NCBI RefSeq assembly: GCF_025499605.1
Contig: NZ_JAFMVC010000003.1
Span: 1 to 64,000, forward strand
Length of the DNA: 64,000 nt
Source of the DNA: Carboxylicivirga litoralis
GTDB lineage: Bacteria; Bacteroidota; Bacteroidia; Bacteroidales; Marinilabiliaceae
Direction: 5' to 3'
The notes beneath the pieces were generated by a model. That model searched no databases. It was not told where the DNA came from and saw only the letters and a list, made by a program, of their open reading frames with translations. Positions 35,258 to 44,182 of this stretch are shown here, in pieces (the first letter of the stretch is position 1; every line of letters starts with the position of its first letter). The position numbers and the translations under genes are program-made.

Positions 35258-36067
35258 CTACTCCTTAAACCGCAGCTCAAAGTCCGTATTGCGATAAGCC
35301 GGAAAATTACTCATCACGCTATTTTTAATTGTTTCAATGGCTTTTAAATCTATTTCGGCTATGCAATAATTGGATTTCATGCCTGTGCTTCGTGCCAGAA
35401 CTTTTCCGCGAGGCGAGAGAATTAAGGCTACACCGGCATAATTTTTACCACTGGGAGTGAGGCCGGTTTGGTTGCAGGCCATTACAAAACAGGCGTTATC
35501 GTAGGCTCGCGCCTGTAACAGCATCTTAAATCGCTCTAGTTTTTCCTCAGGTGTTTCGCGGGGCGAGGCAAAAGCAAAACAAAGCAGTTCGGCCTGTTGC
35601 TGGCTCATGGACAGGCTTAGCTCTGGATAATGGCTTTCGAGGCACAATTGCAGGCCAGTTTTAATACCATTCTGCTCAAAAATCTGAAGTTGGTTGCCTG
35701 GACTAAACACCTCTTTCTCGTGCACCGATAAATGGGTTTTATAATGAAGCGCAACTTGCTGTCCTCCATATAAGGTGAGATGGGCAATACCCCAATGATT
35801 GTTTATTGGCATTGGTAATCCAACCGAAAAGGTGATGGAATTATGCTCTGACAGGTTTATGAGTTGCTTCAAGATTTCATCATATTGCTGCACGTAAACA
35901 TATAAATCTTGTTTATTGTTGATGTAGCCCGACACTCCTAATTCCGGGAATAAGGCGTAGTTAACACCTTGATGACCAAGCTCGTTTAAATGATGCTCAA
36001 TCCCATTTATGTTTTTGTCAATAGCTAAAGGTTCGCTCCAACTATTAATGGCAGCTACTTTAATCAT
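35258..36067 (-). CDS. Nitrilase-superfamily amidohydrolase at the end of the corrinoid operon
   Basis: 269 aa C-N hydrolase with the Glu-Lys-Cys triad visible: FPELGVSGY (Glu about 42), HYKTHLS (Lys), and LQLCLESHYPE (Cys about 142). Members cleave amides or nitriles in the cytoplasm; glutamine-dependent use is not indicated. It overlaps the ATPase gene by 8 bp, so it is translationally coupled to the transporter. Because the operon is under a cobalamin riboswitch, it may act on an amide of an imported corrinoid; this is inference only. Confidence 0.85.
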   Translation of the reverse strand: MIKVAAINSWSEPLAIDKNINGIEHHLNELGHQGVNYALFPELGVSGYINNKQDLYVYVQQYDEILKQLINLSEHNSITFSVGLPMPINNHWGIAHLTLYGGQQVALHYKTHLSVHEKEVFSPGNQLQIFEQNGIKTGLQLCLESHYPELSLSMSQQQAELLCFAFASPRETPEEKLERFKMLLQARAYDNACFVMACNQTGLTPSGKNYAGVALILSPRGKVLARSTGMKSNYCIAEIDLKAIETIKNSVMSNFPAYRNTDFELRFKE

Positions 36068-37106
36068 AAGGCATCAAATTAGATGTTGTATTGACATACG
36101 TTTGGATGACCTCTAGAATCATCTTGGTTGTTGCTTCCACGGATGAGTTCTCAAAGCTACAAATATCATCAACCATCAATTTATAAACAGATGCTTCATT
36201 TTTATTGATGGAGATATAAACGGAATCTGTGTGATTTGCTTTGACTGGTTTTATGCCTTTGCGCATCAAAGCGCGACGCAACAATACATATTCGAAGCCA
36301 TGGCCTTTAACGGCTATCGTCTGATTGTGATGATAACGCACAGTGAATAAACCTGTTTTATTATCAAATTCAATGCCCTTGCCCCTAAACATTGATTGAA
36401 AAGCGTTGTTGAGCAGGAGATCTTCGGGACTACCCGAGGTCACACCATCGCGATTGAGCAGCCACAGCTTATCGGCCATTTGCAGGGCCAAATCTAAGTC
36501 ATGAGTCGACATCAGAATGGATTTTCCTGCCGAAGCCAATTGCCGAAGCAACTGCATGATTTCTACTCTTGCCGGTAAGTCCAGAAAGGCTGTTGGTTCA
36601 TCCAGTATAATGATGTCAGTATCCTGAGCTAACGCTTTGGCAATGGTGGCTTTTTGTCGTTCGCCATCACTCAGAGCCGATAGTGGGCTGTGTATTTTAT
36701 GGCTGATGCCACATTGTTCAATGGCTGTTTTAACAATGGTTTTATCCCTATCGCTCAAGCGACCCATCAATCCGGTAAAAGGGCTTCGTCCATAGGCCAC
36801 GAGTTCAAAAACTGTGGCGTTCGGAATACTTATTTTATCAGTCAGTACAACGGCAATGGCTTTGGCCAATTCCTTTTCAGACATAAGAGCTGTGCTTTTA
36901 CCATTTAGCAAGATGTCTCCATGCATAGATTTCAAAAAGCCACAAATGGTTTTCATCAGCGTGCTTTTACCTTTGCCGTTGGCACCCAGAAGACAAGTCA
37001 TTTCGCCTTCGTTTAGGTGTGCATTAAGGCTTTGAGCAACCACTTTATGCTGTTTCGAGTTGGTGTAGCCAATGGTCAGATTGTTGATGTCAATGAGAGC
37101 TGCCAT
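36060..37106 (-). CDS. FecE/BtuD-type ABC transporter ATPase with C-terminal extension
   Basis: 348 aa. Walker A GANGKGKST (about 42-50), signature LSDGERQKATIAKAL (note D in place of the second G of LSGGE), Walker B IIILDEPTAFLD, and switch His in STHDLDLAL. Typical FecE/BtuD ATPases are about 250-260 aa; here about 90 extra residues (from NKTGLFTVRYHH on) form a separate domain with no recognised family. Couples with the permease 2 bp upstream. Confidence 0.92.
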   Translation of the reverse strand: MAALIDINNLTIGYTNSKQHKVVAQSLNAHLNEGEMTCLLGANGKGKSTLMKTICGFLKSMHGDILLNGKSTALMSEKELAKAIAVVLTDKISIPNATVFELVAYGRSPFTGLMGRLSDRDKTIVKTAIEQCGISHKIHSPLSALSDGERQKATIAKALAQDTDIIILDEPTAFLDLPARVEIMQLLRQLASAGKSILMSTHDLDLALQMADKLWLLNRDGVTSGSPEDLLLNNAFQSMFRGKGIEFDNKTGLFTVRYHHNQTIAVKGHGFEYVLLRRALMRKGIKPVKANHTDSVYISINKNEASVYKLMVDDICSFENSSVEATTKMILEVIQTYVNTTSNLMPYD

Positions 37107-37108
37107 AA

Positions 37109-38152
37109 TTATTCTGCAAATTGTTCTTTTCTACGCTTCCAAATAACGGATATAACTACCGGTGCCCCAATAAAAGCTGTTACTGAGTTGATGGGTAATG
37201 CACTATCTAAGCCAGGCATTCGCGCTATAACATTGCAAAGCAAGGCAGTAGCAGCTCCTAATAAGCCGGCGTGTAATATAAGGGTAAAATGATTGGAGGT
37301 GCGTGCCACCAACTTAGCCATATGGGGCACCGCCATGCCTATAAATACGATAGGACCGCAGAATGCAGTGACTAAGGCCGTCAAGACACCAGACATTAAG
37401 ATAACAACCATGCGGGCGCGATGAATTTTTAGTCCCAGGTTCTGGGCATAATTCTCACCAAGAGACAGTAGGTTAAGCCACTTGGAAATAAAGAGGCAGG
37501 CCACAGCCGGTATTGTTATCAGTACCAAAAACAGTTGGGCTCGTGCCAGTGACAGGCGCGAAAAACTACCCAAACCCCATATAACATAGGTGTGAACATC
37601 TTCTTCGAGGCTATAAAATTTCATAATGCCTACCACCGAATTACTGAGGTAACCAATCATTACGCCAATTATCAAAACCGCTAAGGTGCCGCCTATTCGT
37701 CGGGAAACAAATAGTATGACCAACAAAATGCATAGCGAACCAGCCAAGGCCGCCACCAGTAAAGATAAATCGCCAAATAAACCCAACGAGGAAAAGCTAA
37801 AGCCAAAGAATTGACCTGCTACCAATATCACGAAACCAACGCCCAGGCTGGCTCCCGATGAAATACCCAATACAGAAGGGCCGGCTAAGGGATTTCGAAA
37901 CAAAGTTTGCATAAGCAAGCCAGCGATGCCTAAGCCCATTCCTGCTCCCAGGGCAACTATAGCCTGAGGTAAGCGCGATCGGGTGATGATGTTTTCCCAG
38001 ATGATATTGGATGTTTCCTGGCCGCTAATAATCTGGAATACGGCTTTTATGGGTATATGCACCGAACCCAATATCATATTGAGTAGAAGCAAGGCTAATA
38101 CCAGCAGAATGAGGGTGGCATACTTTGTTTTATTGTTGACTATGTGCATCAT
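37109..38152 (-). CDS. FecCD/BtuC-family ABC transporter permease
   Basis: 347 aa, about ten membrane helices. Family motifs: GAGMGLGIAGLLMQTLFRNPLAGPSVLGISSGAS and, before the C-terminus, the coupling segment FCGPIVFIGMAVPHMAKL. Transports vitamin B12, corrinoid or Fe-chelate through the inner membrane; the riboswitch favours corrinoid. Confidence 0.93.
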   Translation of the reverse strand: MMHIVNNKTKYATLILLVLALLLLNMILGSVHIPIKAVFQIISGQETSNIIWENIITRSRLPQAIVALGAGMGLGIAGLLMQTLFRNPLAGPSVLGISSGASLGVGFVILVAGQFFGFSFSSLGLFGDLSLLVAALAGSLCILLVILFVSRRIGGTLAVLIIGVMIGYLSNSVVGIMKFYSLEEDVHTYVIWGLGSFSRLSLARAQLFLVLITIPAVACLFISKWLNLLSLGENYAQNLGLKIHRARMVVILMSGVLTALVTAFCGPIVFIGMAVPHMAKLVARTSNHFTLILHAGLLGAATALLCNVIARMPGLDSALPINSVTAFIGAPVVISVIWKRRKEQFAE

Positions 38153-38187
38153 GTCAATCAGTCTTATGTCTTGAATCTTTTATCTTC

Positions 38188-39306
38188 TTATTCTTCAATC
38201 TTCTTCCAATAGCGTGGCTGATAATCTGGCAGTAACTTCGGATGGAAGTGGTAAATGTAATCGGCCAACAGAATATTGGGCTTGATGGCTGATTCCTCTC
38301 TGTAGGGCACTTGTCGAAGGTTACATACCAACACATTACCTGTTTTATAGGCTTTGAAATCGGCATATCGTTCGTCCTCTTCTTTCAGCATCTGCTTTCC
38401 AAACCCATTAGGCGAACTGGTCAGCAATCGCCAGTAATCTGCTTTCGCTGCCAGGCTGTAAATGGATTCATAATCCATGGGCATTGAGGCGGTCAGCTGG
38501 TTTTTAATTATGTAATCGGCGCCCGCATCGCGAAAATAATGGGCAAAAAAACTATCTCCTCCGGCTGCATACCAGGTACCGCCTTTCATTTTACCACTAA
38601 ATACACTAGGGCGATGCTCAACTGTTTGCGTCAGCTTTTTAAGGCGCAAGTAGTCTGCCTCTATAGCGGTATAGATGGAGTCTGCGGCCGCTTCTTTATC
38701 GGCAAAAAGAGCCAACATTTTTATCCATTCGGCTCGCCCCAGTGGTGTTTGTTCGGCAAAGGCTGCCATGGGCACAAGCGGAACACCCAGGTTTTTAATG
38801 GCATCGTAACCGCCCGTTTTAAAAGGTGAAACAAATATCACATCCGGTGAAAGGCTCACAATTGTTTCTATATTGAATATGCCTTCTTTACCTACTTTTT
38901 GAATCGCATTAGCTTTTACTTTGTCGTTGATATTTTGGTTAAACAGGTGACGACTACTGTTGATACCAACGATGTTATCCAAGGCATCTAACTCAATCAG
39001 GTAAGCCAACTGAGTAGAACTTAAGCAGATGATGCGTCTACATGGTACTTTAATTTCATTTTCTTTTAGCGCCTGGTTATAATCGGCAGGCATCAAGGTA
39101 AATGACTGAAGCAGTTTAGATGTGTCTTTGGGTGAGTAGATATCGAGAATGGTTTTATGACCGTCTTTCGAAATACTAAAGCCTTTGGCATAGCTAAGTT
39201 GTTGCTTTGTCAGCGGTTTGGTGTTTTGCTTTTGACTGGTTTTACCTTGACAAGATGTCATTAAAATCACCAGACATCCTAGAATGAGATTATATGTGAT
39301 CTTCAT
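38188..39306 (-). CDS. Periplasmic substrate-binding lipoprotein (BtuF/FecB-like)
   Basis: 372 aa; lipobox MTSC (Cys about 19). Two-lobed helical-backbone binding protein: RRIICLSSTQLAYLIELDALDNIVGIN in lobe 1 and VSLSPDVIFVSPF, then the linker and lobe 2. Overlaps the upstream PepSY gene by 17 bp. Delivers the substrate to the permease. Confidence 0.9.
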   Translation of the reverse strand: MKITYNLILGCLVILMTSCQGKTSQKQNTKPLTKQQLSYAKGFSISKDGHKTILDIYSPKDTSKLLQSFTLMPADYNQALKENEIKVPCRRIICLSSTQLAYLIELDALDNIVGINSSRHLFNQNINDKVKANAIQKVGKEGIFNIETIVSLSPDVIFVSPFKTGGYDAIKNLGVPLVPMAAFAEQTPLGRAEWIKMLALFADKEAAADSIYTAIEADYLRLKKLTQTVEHRPSVFSGKMKGGTWYAAGGDSFFAHYFRDAGADYIIKNQLTASMPMDYESIYSLAAKADYWRLLTSSPNGFGKQMLKEEDERYADFKAYKTGNVLVCNLRQVPYREESAIKPNILLADYIYHFHPKLLPDYQPRYWKKIEE

Positions 39307-40786
39307 GTTTAATTTTCTTTTTTCTATTGGTCCTTTTAATTTGCCTCTTCAACCATCTCCAACTCAAAACCACACTTGTTATACACATGAAAGTACATGG
39401 CAGAAGAACGATGATTAGCAAAAGCTTTCGCAGCCAATCGTGGTTAACTAAAAATGGAAAGTCAAACTTATGTAATGCTTTGGTTAACCAACGACGAGTT
39501 TTTTTATTGTTATCAATATATGTCAGTGCCTTACCCGTATTACTATCGATGAAAAGCTGAGTGTTGTATGCGTCATTAACTTGTATTTTATACACTGGCA
39601 GAGGATGATTAAACATGCCCGACTGACGGTAGTAATCGTCATAGGTAGTTTGTAAACTGAGCTCAAATGTATGTTGCTTAAACACTGTTTGTGCATAGCT
39701 AATGAGTTCGTTTTCAGTGAAGGAAAAAGGAACTATTGAATCCCGGTTGATGACGAGAAACGATTGGGGGTTTTGGTAATCATCGTAATATGCATTTATC
39801 ACCTGTTTATTCATTGATGATGATGGTGCTATTTTTCGCAGACCTGATTTGATAGGTAATTGCTTCCAAAAGGCAGATGGAGAAATCGTGTTGTTAGCAG
39901 CATGTGCTTTGTTCCATTTCGACAAGTAGGAACGGCCTTCGGGTTTGGCACTTATCCAAGCAGGAATATCTGTGGTATAGAAAACACCGCTAAGGGTAAA
40001 AGTGCTTAAGAATAAAACGAGAAACCAACCTAATAAATGATGCCATTTATAATCCCACTTTTTGTAAATGGTAAGTTTAATTATTTCATTGTTAGCATCT
40101 TTTTTTACACGATAAAAAGCTACCCAAAAGCCTGATAAGCACGCCAGCAAACCGATGATGCCAAGGATAACAATGATGGTTTTCCAAAGCTCATCATTAC
40201 TTTTTAATTGTTTGAAATAAATCCAGTGTGGAATGGCACCTATACGTGCCATCCAGCGTGATTTTCGGTTGGTTTCCTGAATGATTGCACCACTACTTGA
40301 GGAGACATAGAGTACAGTATGTGCTTCATCATCAATGTAGCATTTATAAAAAGGAAGCAGTGGTTTATAGTAGCTCCATGGAATCCAGGAATCTAATGTT
40401 TCAAGGCGTTCTATTTTTGTTACCGGATGCTTTCTATAACTTTCAGAGATGGCTTTTGCCTCATCTTGTGAGAAAGATTCAATTTTTTTAAGTGTTCTGG
40501 CATCATAAACGCTTTGGCCACGGCGGCCTGAATATAAACGATAAACAGGTCTGTCATAGTATTTCTCAAGCTCAACCTTGCCTTTGTGTTTTGGAAAAGC
40601 TTGTATGTTTTCAACGTCGGATGGGTTAAAAGGTCTCAAATGCTCAAAGCGCTCTTGTCGCGACGCATGTGGAAAACCGGCAAAAATTAGCACAAAACCC
40701 GTTAGAAACCACATCAGAAACAGCAGGCTAATGAAAGAGCCGCTTATTTTGTGGAGCTGAATTAGTGCTGTTTTTAGTTTTTTCAT
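39290..40786 (-). CDS. PepSY-associated membrane protein in the corrinoid operon
   Basis: 498 aa. Four membrane segments (about 12-35, 205-230, 250-275, 455-480) of the PepSY_TM type, with two PepSY-like periplasmic regions, HKISGSF at the start and HHLLGWFLVLF. Relatives are inner-membrane proteins encoded with siderophore receptors, some being ferric reductases (FoxB type). Here it may reduce cobalt or iron in the ligand; this is unproven. Confidence 0.85.
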   Translation of the reverse strand: MKKLKTALIQLHKISGSFISLLFLMWFLTGFVLIFAGFPHASRQERFEHLRPFNPSDVENIQAFPKHKGKVELEKYYDRPVYRLYSGRRGQSVYDARTLKKIESFSQDEAKAISESYRKHPVTKIERLETLDSWIPWSYYKPLLPFYKCYIDDEAHTVLYVSSSSGAIIQETNRKSRWMARIGAIPHWIYFKQLKSNDELWKTIIVILGIIGLLACLSGFWVAFYRVKKDANNEIIKLTIYKKWDYKWHHLLGWFLVLFLSTFTLSGVFYTTDIPAWISAKPEGRSYLSKWNKAHAANNTISPSAFWKQLPIKSGLRKIAPSSSMNKQVINAYYDDYQNPQSFLVINRDSIVPFSFTENELISYAQTVFKQHTFELSLQTTYDDYYRQSGMFNHPLPVYKIQVNDAYNTQLFIDSNTGKALTYIDNNKKTRRWLTKALHKFDFPFLVNHDWLRKLLLIIVLLPCTFMCITSVVLSWRWLKRQIKRTNRKKKIKHEDHI

Positions 40787-40817
40787 GGCGATACTAAGGT
40801 GATTTATTAAAGTAACG

Positions 40818-40877
40818 GCTCAATTAGCAGAGTCGAGATGAATAGTAGATCATTCATTTCGACTCTGCTAATTGAGC
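40818..40877. repeat. Perfect 19-bp palindrome between the TonB receptor and PepSY genes
   Basis: Arms 40818-40836 and 40859-40877 are perfect inverted copies; the 22-nt loop contains a further 6-bp stem (ATGAAT/ATTCAT). There is no U-run, so it is not a terminator. It may protect the upstream mRNA end or be a REP-like element; it shares AGAGTCGA with the element at 32505-32580. Confidence 0.75.
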
Positions 40878-40889
40878 TATTAAGTGGTT

Positions 40890-43073
40890 TTAATTAGCAA
40901 AATTGATATTCACACCAACAAAATAGGTGCGTCCAGGATTGATGGTACCACGATTCTCACCGTAAGGAACATCATCCACGTAATCGAAAACATTATCAAT
41001 ACCAGCTGTTAGCTTCAGGTTCACTTTGTTTGAATGAAGCAACTGGTGTGTCGTTGTTAGCTTCCATAGGTCATAGCCCTTTGCATTCGGTTCCTCATGA
41101 TAGTATTTATCATCTTGTAGGCGACCCAATAGCTGAACATTCAGATGGTAGTTATTCCAATGATGGAAATAGCCAACACGCACATTTCCATAGTGACGGG
41201 CCACGTAATCCAGACGAATATCTTCAGTCAGGTTCATGGCATCTACATAGCTATAGCCACCTCCAAACGAGAAACCAAGAGGTAGCTTAACATCTACCAT
41301 TACGTCAAAGCCACGCGTACGTGCTTCTTCAATGTTGAAATGTTGGCGACGTTTTTTGATACCATTATCTGCATCTCCAGGCAATAATTCGGTGTTTTCA
41401 TAGGCTATTAGGCCATCCACATCGTTTTGATAAACGCTCATGTTGGTTGATAACCATTTGTTGTTATAGTCCACACCTGCGCTGTAATAGTTCGATTTTT
41501 GTGGATCCAGATCGGTATTACCTAAATATAAAGTACCTCGCTTTTCGTAGTAATAGTACTGCTCTTTCAAGGTTGGTGCTTTAAAGCCACGCGAGTAAGT
41601 ACCGCGCAGATTGAAGTGACCCAGTTGATATAAAGCCGATAGTTTTGGAGTTGCAATGGTTCCAAAGTTATCGTGTTTAACTACGCGCAAGCCTGCAGTT
41701 AACATCAAGTCATCAAATAAACTGATTTCGTCTTGAAGGTAAAAAGACAAAGTATTAACACTTTCCTCATCGTGCTGCAGACGCCCTTCTGAGCGGTAAA
41801 ATTCTTGTACTAATTCCGAACCAAGTGTTATGGTTTGATGCTTTCCTAATTTGCTTATCCATCGCAAGTTGTAATCATCGCGTCGCTGGTCGCTGTTGAG
41901 CTGATAATCGCCAGCTTCGTATTTGCCCTCTTTGGTCTGATTGTATTTGTAATAGTACTTATAGGTGTCAGATGTATAGTCGAAAGTGATGTTTGAAGAC
42001 TTTGACAGAAGATATTTAGCCCCTGCGTTGTAGCTGAAATCTTCGAAAAACAAACCATAATCTTTGACCGATAATGCGCGTTTGTTATCGTTCATGTAGT
42101 ACGAGCCACCTCCGTATATGCTTAATTTATCGCTTATACGAAACTCTAAATCTTGTCGAACATTGCGACGCAGATAGGCGTTTTGAGTCATTTCGTCGGT
42201 TTCAACTAACTCATCACCATCAACTTCATAAGGACTGTTTTGCCAGCCGTCTGTTTTGCTTTGAGAAAAAGTGGTATGGCCTGATACGATTTTTGAGTTA
42301 AAATCAATATTGGTGGTTGATTGATAGGTGTTGTAAGTGCCATATTGTGTATTGTGATTGGCCGAGATGCTACGCTTCGATTTTTTGGTGATGATGTTAA
42401 TCACACCGGCAATGGCATCGGAGCCATATAAGGCTGATGAAGCACCTTTTACCACTTCAACACGCTCGATGTTGTTGGGATTAATGCGGCCTAAGTCGTT
42501 CATACCACCCATATCGCCATATACACGTCGGCCATCAATGAGGATGACAATAAAATCGTTGCCCAAACCATTTAATTGCATAAATGAACCCATTGTATTT
42601 GGGCTAAAGTCAAAAGACGGACTAACGGAACCCATCAAGTTAATAAAGTCTGGAGCTGCTGCTGATTCTATCATTTGTGAGTTCAACAGCTCAGTCGGAA
42701 CAGGAGCGGTTTTAAGGTGATGCGGTGTACCTGTACCTGTTACTACCACTTCGCCTAAGGTACCAGTGCTTTCCTCCATGCTCATTTCTAAGTTTTGGAT
42801 GGAAGCATTTAGTTCAATATTTTCTCTGTAACGTTTGAAGCCAGAGAAAGAGGCACATATCTGGTAGTTGCCTGCTGTTATATTTTTTAAAGTAAATTCA
42901 CCCTTGGCATTAGTGGCTGTTCCAATGGTTGTACCATTGATGTAAACATTGGCGCCGGTTAGTGCTTCGCCAGTGTTATCAGTTACTTTTCCTGAAATGC
43001 TGTGTTTCTGCTGTGCTTGTGCTAACCCACAACTTAGTACAAGAATTAATAATAGCGTAAAAAATCTTTCCAT
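40890..43073 (-). CDS. TonB-dependent receptor, second of the corrinoid operon
   Basis: 727 aa from ATG 43073 (signal peptide cleaved near LAQAQ). CarboxypepD-regulatory-like domain (about 25-105), plug with the classic KGASSALYGSDAIAGVINIITKK, then a barrel ending in VGVNINFAN. The BtuB/haem-receptor-like short form (about 730 aa) is closely similar to the receptor at 45111 and probably arose by duplication of the receptor/CbiK pair. Confidence 0.92.
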   Translation of the reverse strand: MERFFTLLLILVLSCGLAQAQQKHSISGKVTDNTGEALTGANVYINGTTIGTATNAKGEFTLKNITAGNYQICASFSGFKRYRENIELNASIQNLEMSMEESTGTLGEVVVTGTGTPHHLKTAPVPTELLNSQMIESAAAPDFINLMGSVSPSFDFSPNTMGSFMQLNGLGNDFIVILIDGRRVYGDMGGMNDLGRINPNNIERVEVVKGASSALYGSDAIAGVINIITKKSKRSISANHNTQYGTYNTYQSTTNIDFNSKIVSGHTTFSQSKTDGWQNSPYEVDGDELVETDEMTQNAYLRRNVRQDLEFRISDKLSIYGGGSYYMNDNKRALSVKDYGLFFEDFSYNAGAKYLLSKSSNITFDYTSDTYKYYYKYNQTKEGKYEAGDYQLNSDQRRDDYNLRWISKLGKHQTITLGSELVQEFYRSEGRLQHDEESVNTLSFYLQDEISLFDDLMLTAGLRVVKHDNFGTIATPKLSALYQLGHFNLRGTYSRGFKAPTLKEQYYYYEKRGTLYLGNTDLDPQKSNYYSAGVDYNNKWLSTNMSVYQNDVDGLIAYENTELLPGDADNGIKKRRQHFNIEEARTRGFDVMVDVKLPLGFSFGGGYSYVDAMNLTEDIRLDYVARHYGNVRVGYFHHWNNYHLNVQLLGRLQDDKYYHEEPNAKGYDLWKLTTTHQLLHSNKVNLKLTAGIDNVFDYVDDVPYGENRGTINPGRTYFVGVNINFAN

Positions 43074-43125
43074 GTGTTTGATGTTTATCCCTTCTATTGA
43101 AGGTCCAGATGTGTTTATTAGAATT

Positions 43126-43180
43126 AGAAAGAAGCTGTTGCAGACTTCAATGACCAATGGTGTCTTTACAGCCTCTTTCT
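43126..43180. repeat. Hairpin between CbiK-like gene 2 and the second TonB receptor
   Basis: AGAAAGAAGCTGT (43126-43138) with ACAGCCTCTTTCT (43168-43180), one G-U pair. Inside the operon and without a U-run; a likely mRNA stability or processing element. Confidence 0.5.
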
Positions 43181-43190
43181 TATTACCGTC

Positions 43191-44156
43191 CTATTTAATT
43201 GCTTTTAGATGATTCATCCAAATGGCATTGATTTCCTCGTAGTCACCCAATCCTTTCATAATATCAGTAACCTCGTAGCCCTCAGCTTCAAGGCGCTCTC
43301 TCCACGACTGTTCAATTGGATCTGTTTTACCGGTTATACCATTCATATCGTTATTAGCATGGTCTCCAGCTATTGACATTAATGGAGTGATGGTTACTTT
43401 AGTTGGTTTTGGAGTAATAGCATTAACTTTCGCAACTAAACTACCAATGGCCAATGGCCCCTTGCCTTCGTTTTCTTCTTTGCCAAAACCAATACCTTCA
43501 ACCGTTCCAACAAAGAAGTTTGGATTCAATGCGGTTAGTTCTGCCTGAAGTTTAGTGTATTGACCATCTGCTTGGTGTGGCGTACCGTGACCCATAAATA
43601 AAACCGGACCTTCGGCTACCTGTGTTGCAAATTTGTCAGCTAATACTTTAGCAACAGCTTTGATGTCTGCATCGCTTGTTAATAATGGAGTACCAACCTT
43701 TACTTTGACACCTTCATACTTGTGTTCAAATGCTTCAATGGCTTCATTTAGTTCTTCAAATTCTTCTCCAGGAATAACATGTAGTGATTGCACATAGAAA
43801 GTAGAATAACCCTCTTTAACCATTACCTCTAAGGCTTCCTGAGGTGTATCATTGTCGATTACAGTACCATTTAATGAGCCTTCTCCGTTACCCTGACGAA
43901 GTTTATTAAGAATTAGATCTGATGTATAACCCCAACGGATTTCTTCATTCTTAAATTCTTTTTTAGCTGTTTCATCAATTTTCTGAAACGTCAATTGAGG
44001 TTCTGGAAATGACGAACCAAAAGTTACCAAAAGGTTACCTTCCTTGTCACCTAGTTTAAACTCGCTGTTGTCGTCGTCATCGCTACAGGCGGTAAACATT
44101 ACTGTTGTGGCCATTAATGCCCAGGCTGCTTTCTTAAATAAGTTCATTTGTTTCAT
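43191..44156 (-). CDS. CbiK/IhtB-like chelatase lipoprotein 2
   Basis: 321 aa from ATG 44156 (MKQMNLF; MNLF at 44147 equally possible), lipobox MFTAC. The mature protein is a class II chelatase fold like anaerobic cobaltochelatase CbiK: NLLVTFGSSFPEP, SLHVIPGEEFEEL (metal/catalytic His), MGHGTPHQAD (second His), ITPLMSIAGDHANNDM, SWRERLEAEGY. Cytoplasmic CbiK inserts cobalt in sirohydrochlorin; here it is exported and membrane-anchored, like IhtB of Porphyromonas gingivalis, a surface haem-binding chelatase relative. Lies 26 bp after the paralogue. Confidence 0.88.
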   Translation of the reverse strand: MKQMNLFKKAAWALMATTVMFTACSDDDDNSEFKLGDKEGNLLVTFGSSFPEPQLTFQKIDETAKKEFKNEEIRWGYTSDLILNKLRQGNGEGSLNGTVIDNDTPQEALEVMVKEGYSTFYVQSLHVIPGEEFEELNEAIEAFEHKYEGVKVKVGTPLLTSDADIKAVAKVLADKFATQVAEGPVLFMGHGTPHQADGQYTKLQAELTALNPNFFVGTVEGIGFGKEENEGKGPLAIGSLVAKVNAITPKPTKVTITPLMSIAGDHANNDMNGITGKTDPIEQSWRERLEAEGYEVTDIMKGLGDYEEINAIWMNHLKAIK

Positions 44157-44182
44157 TTTTAAGTTAAGTATTAAAATTCCAG

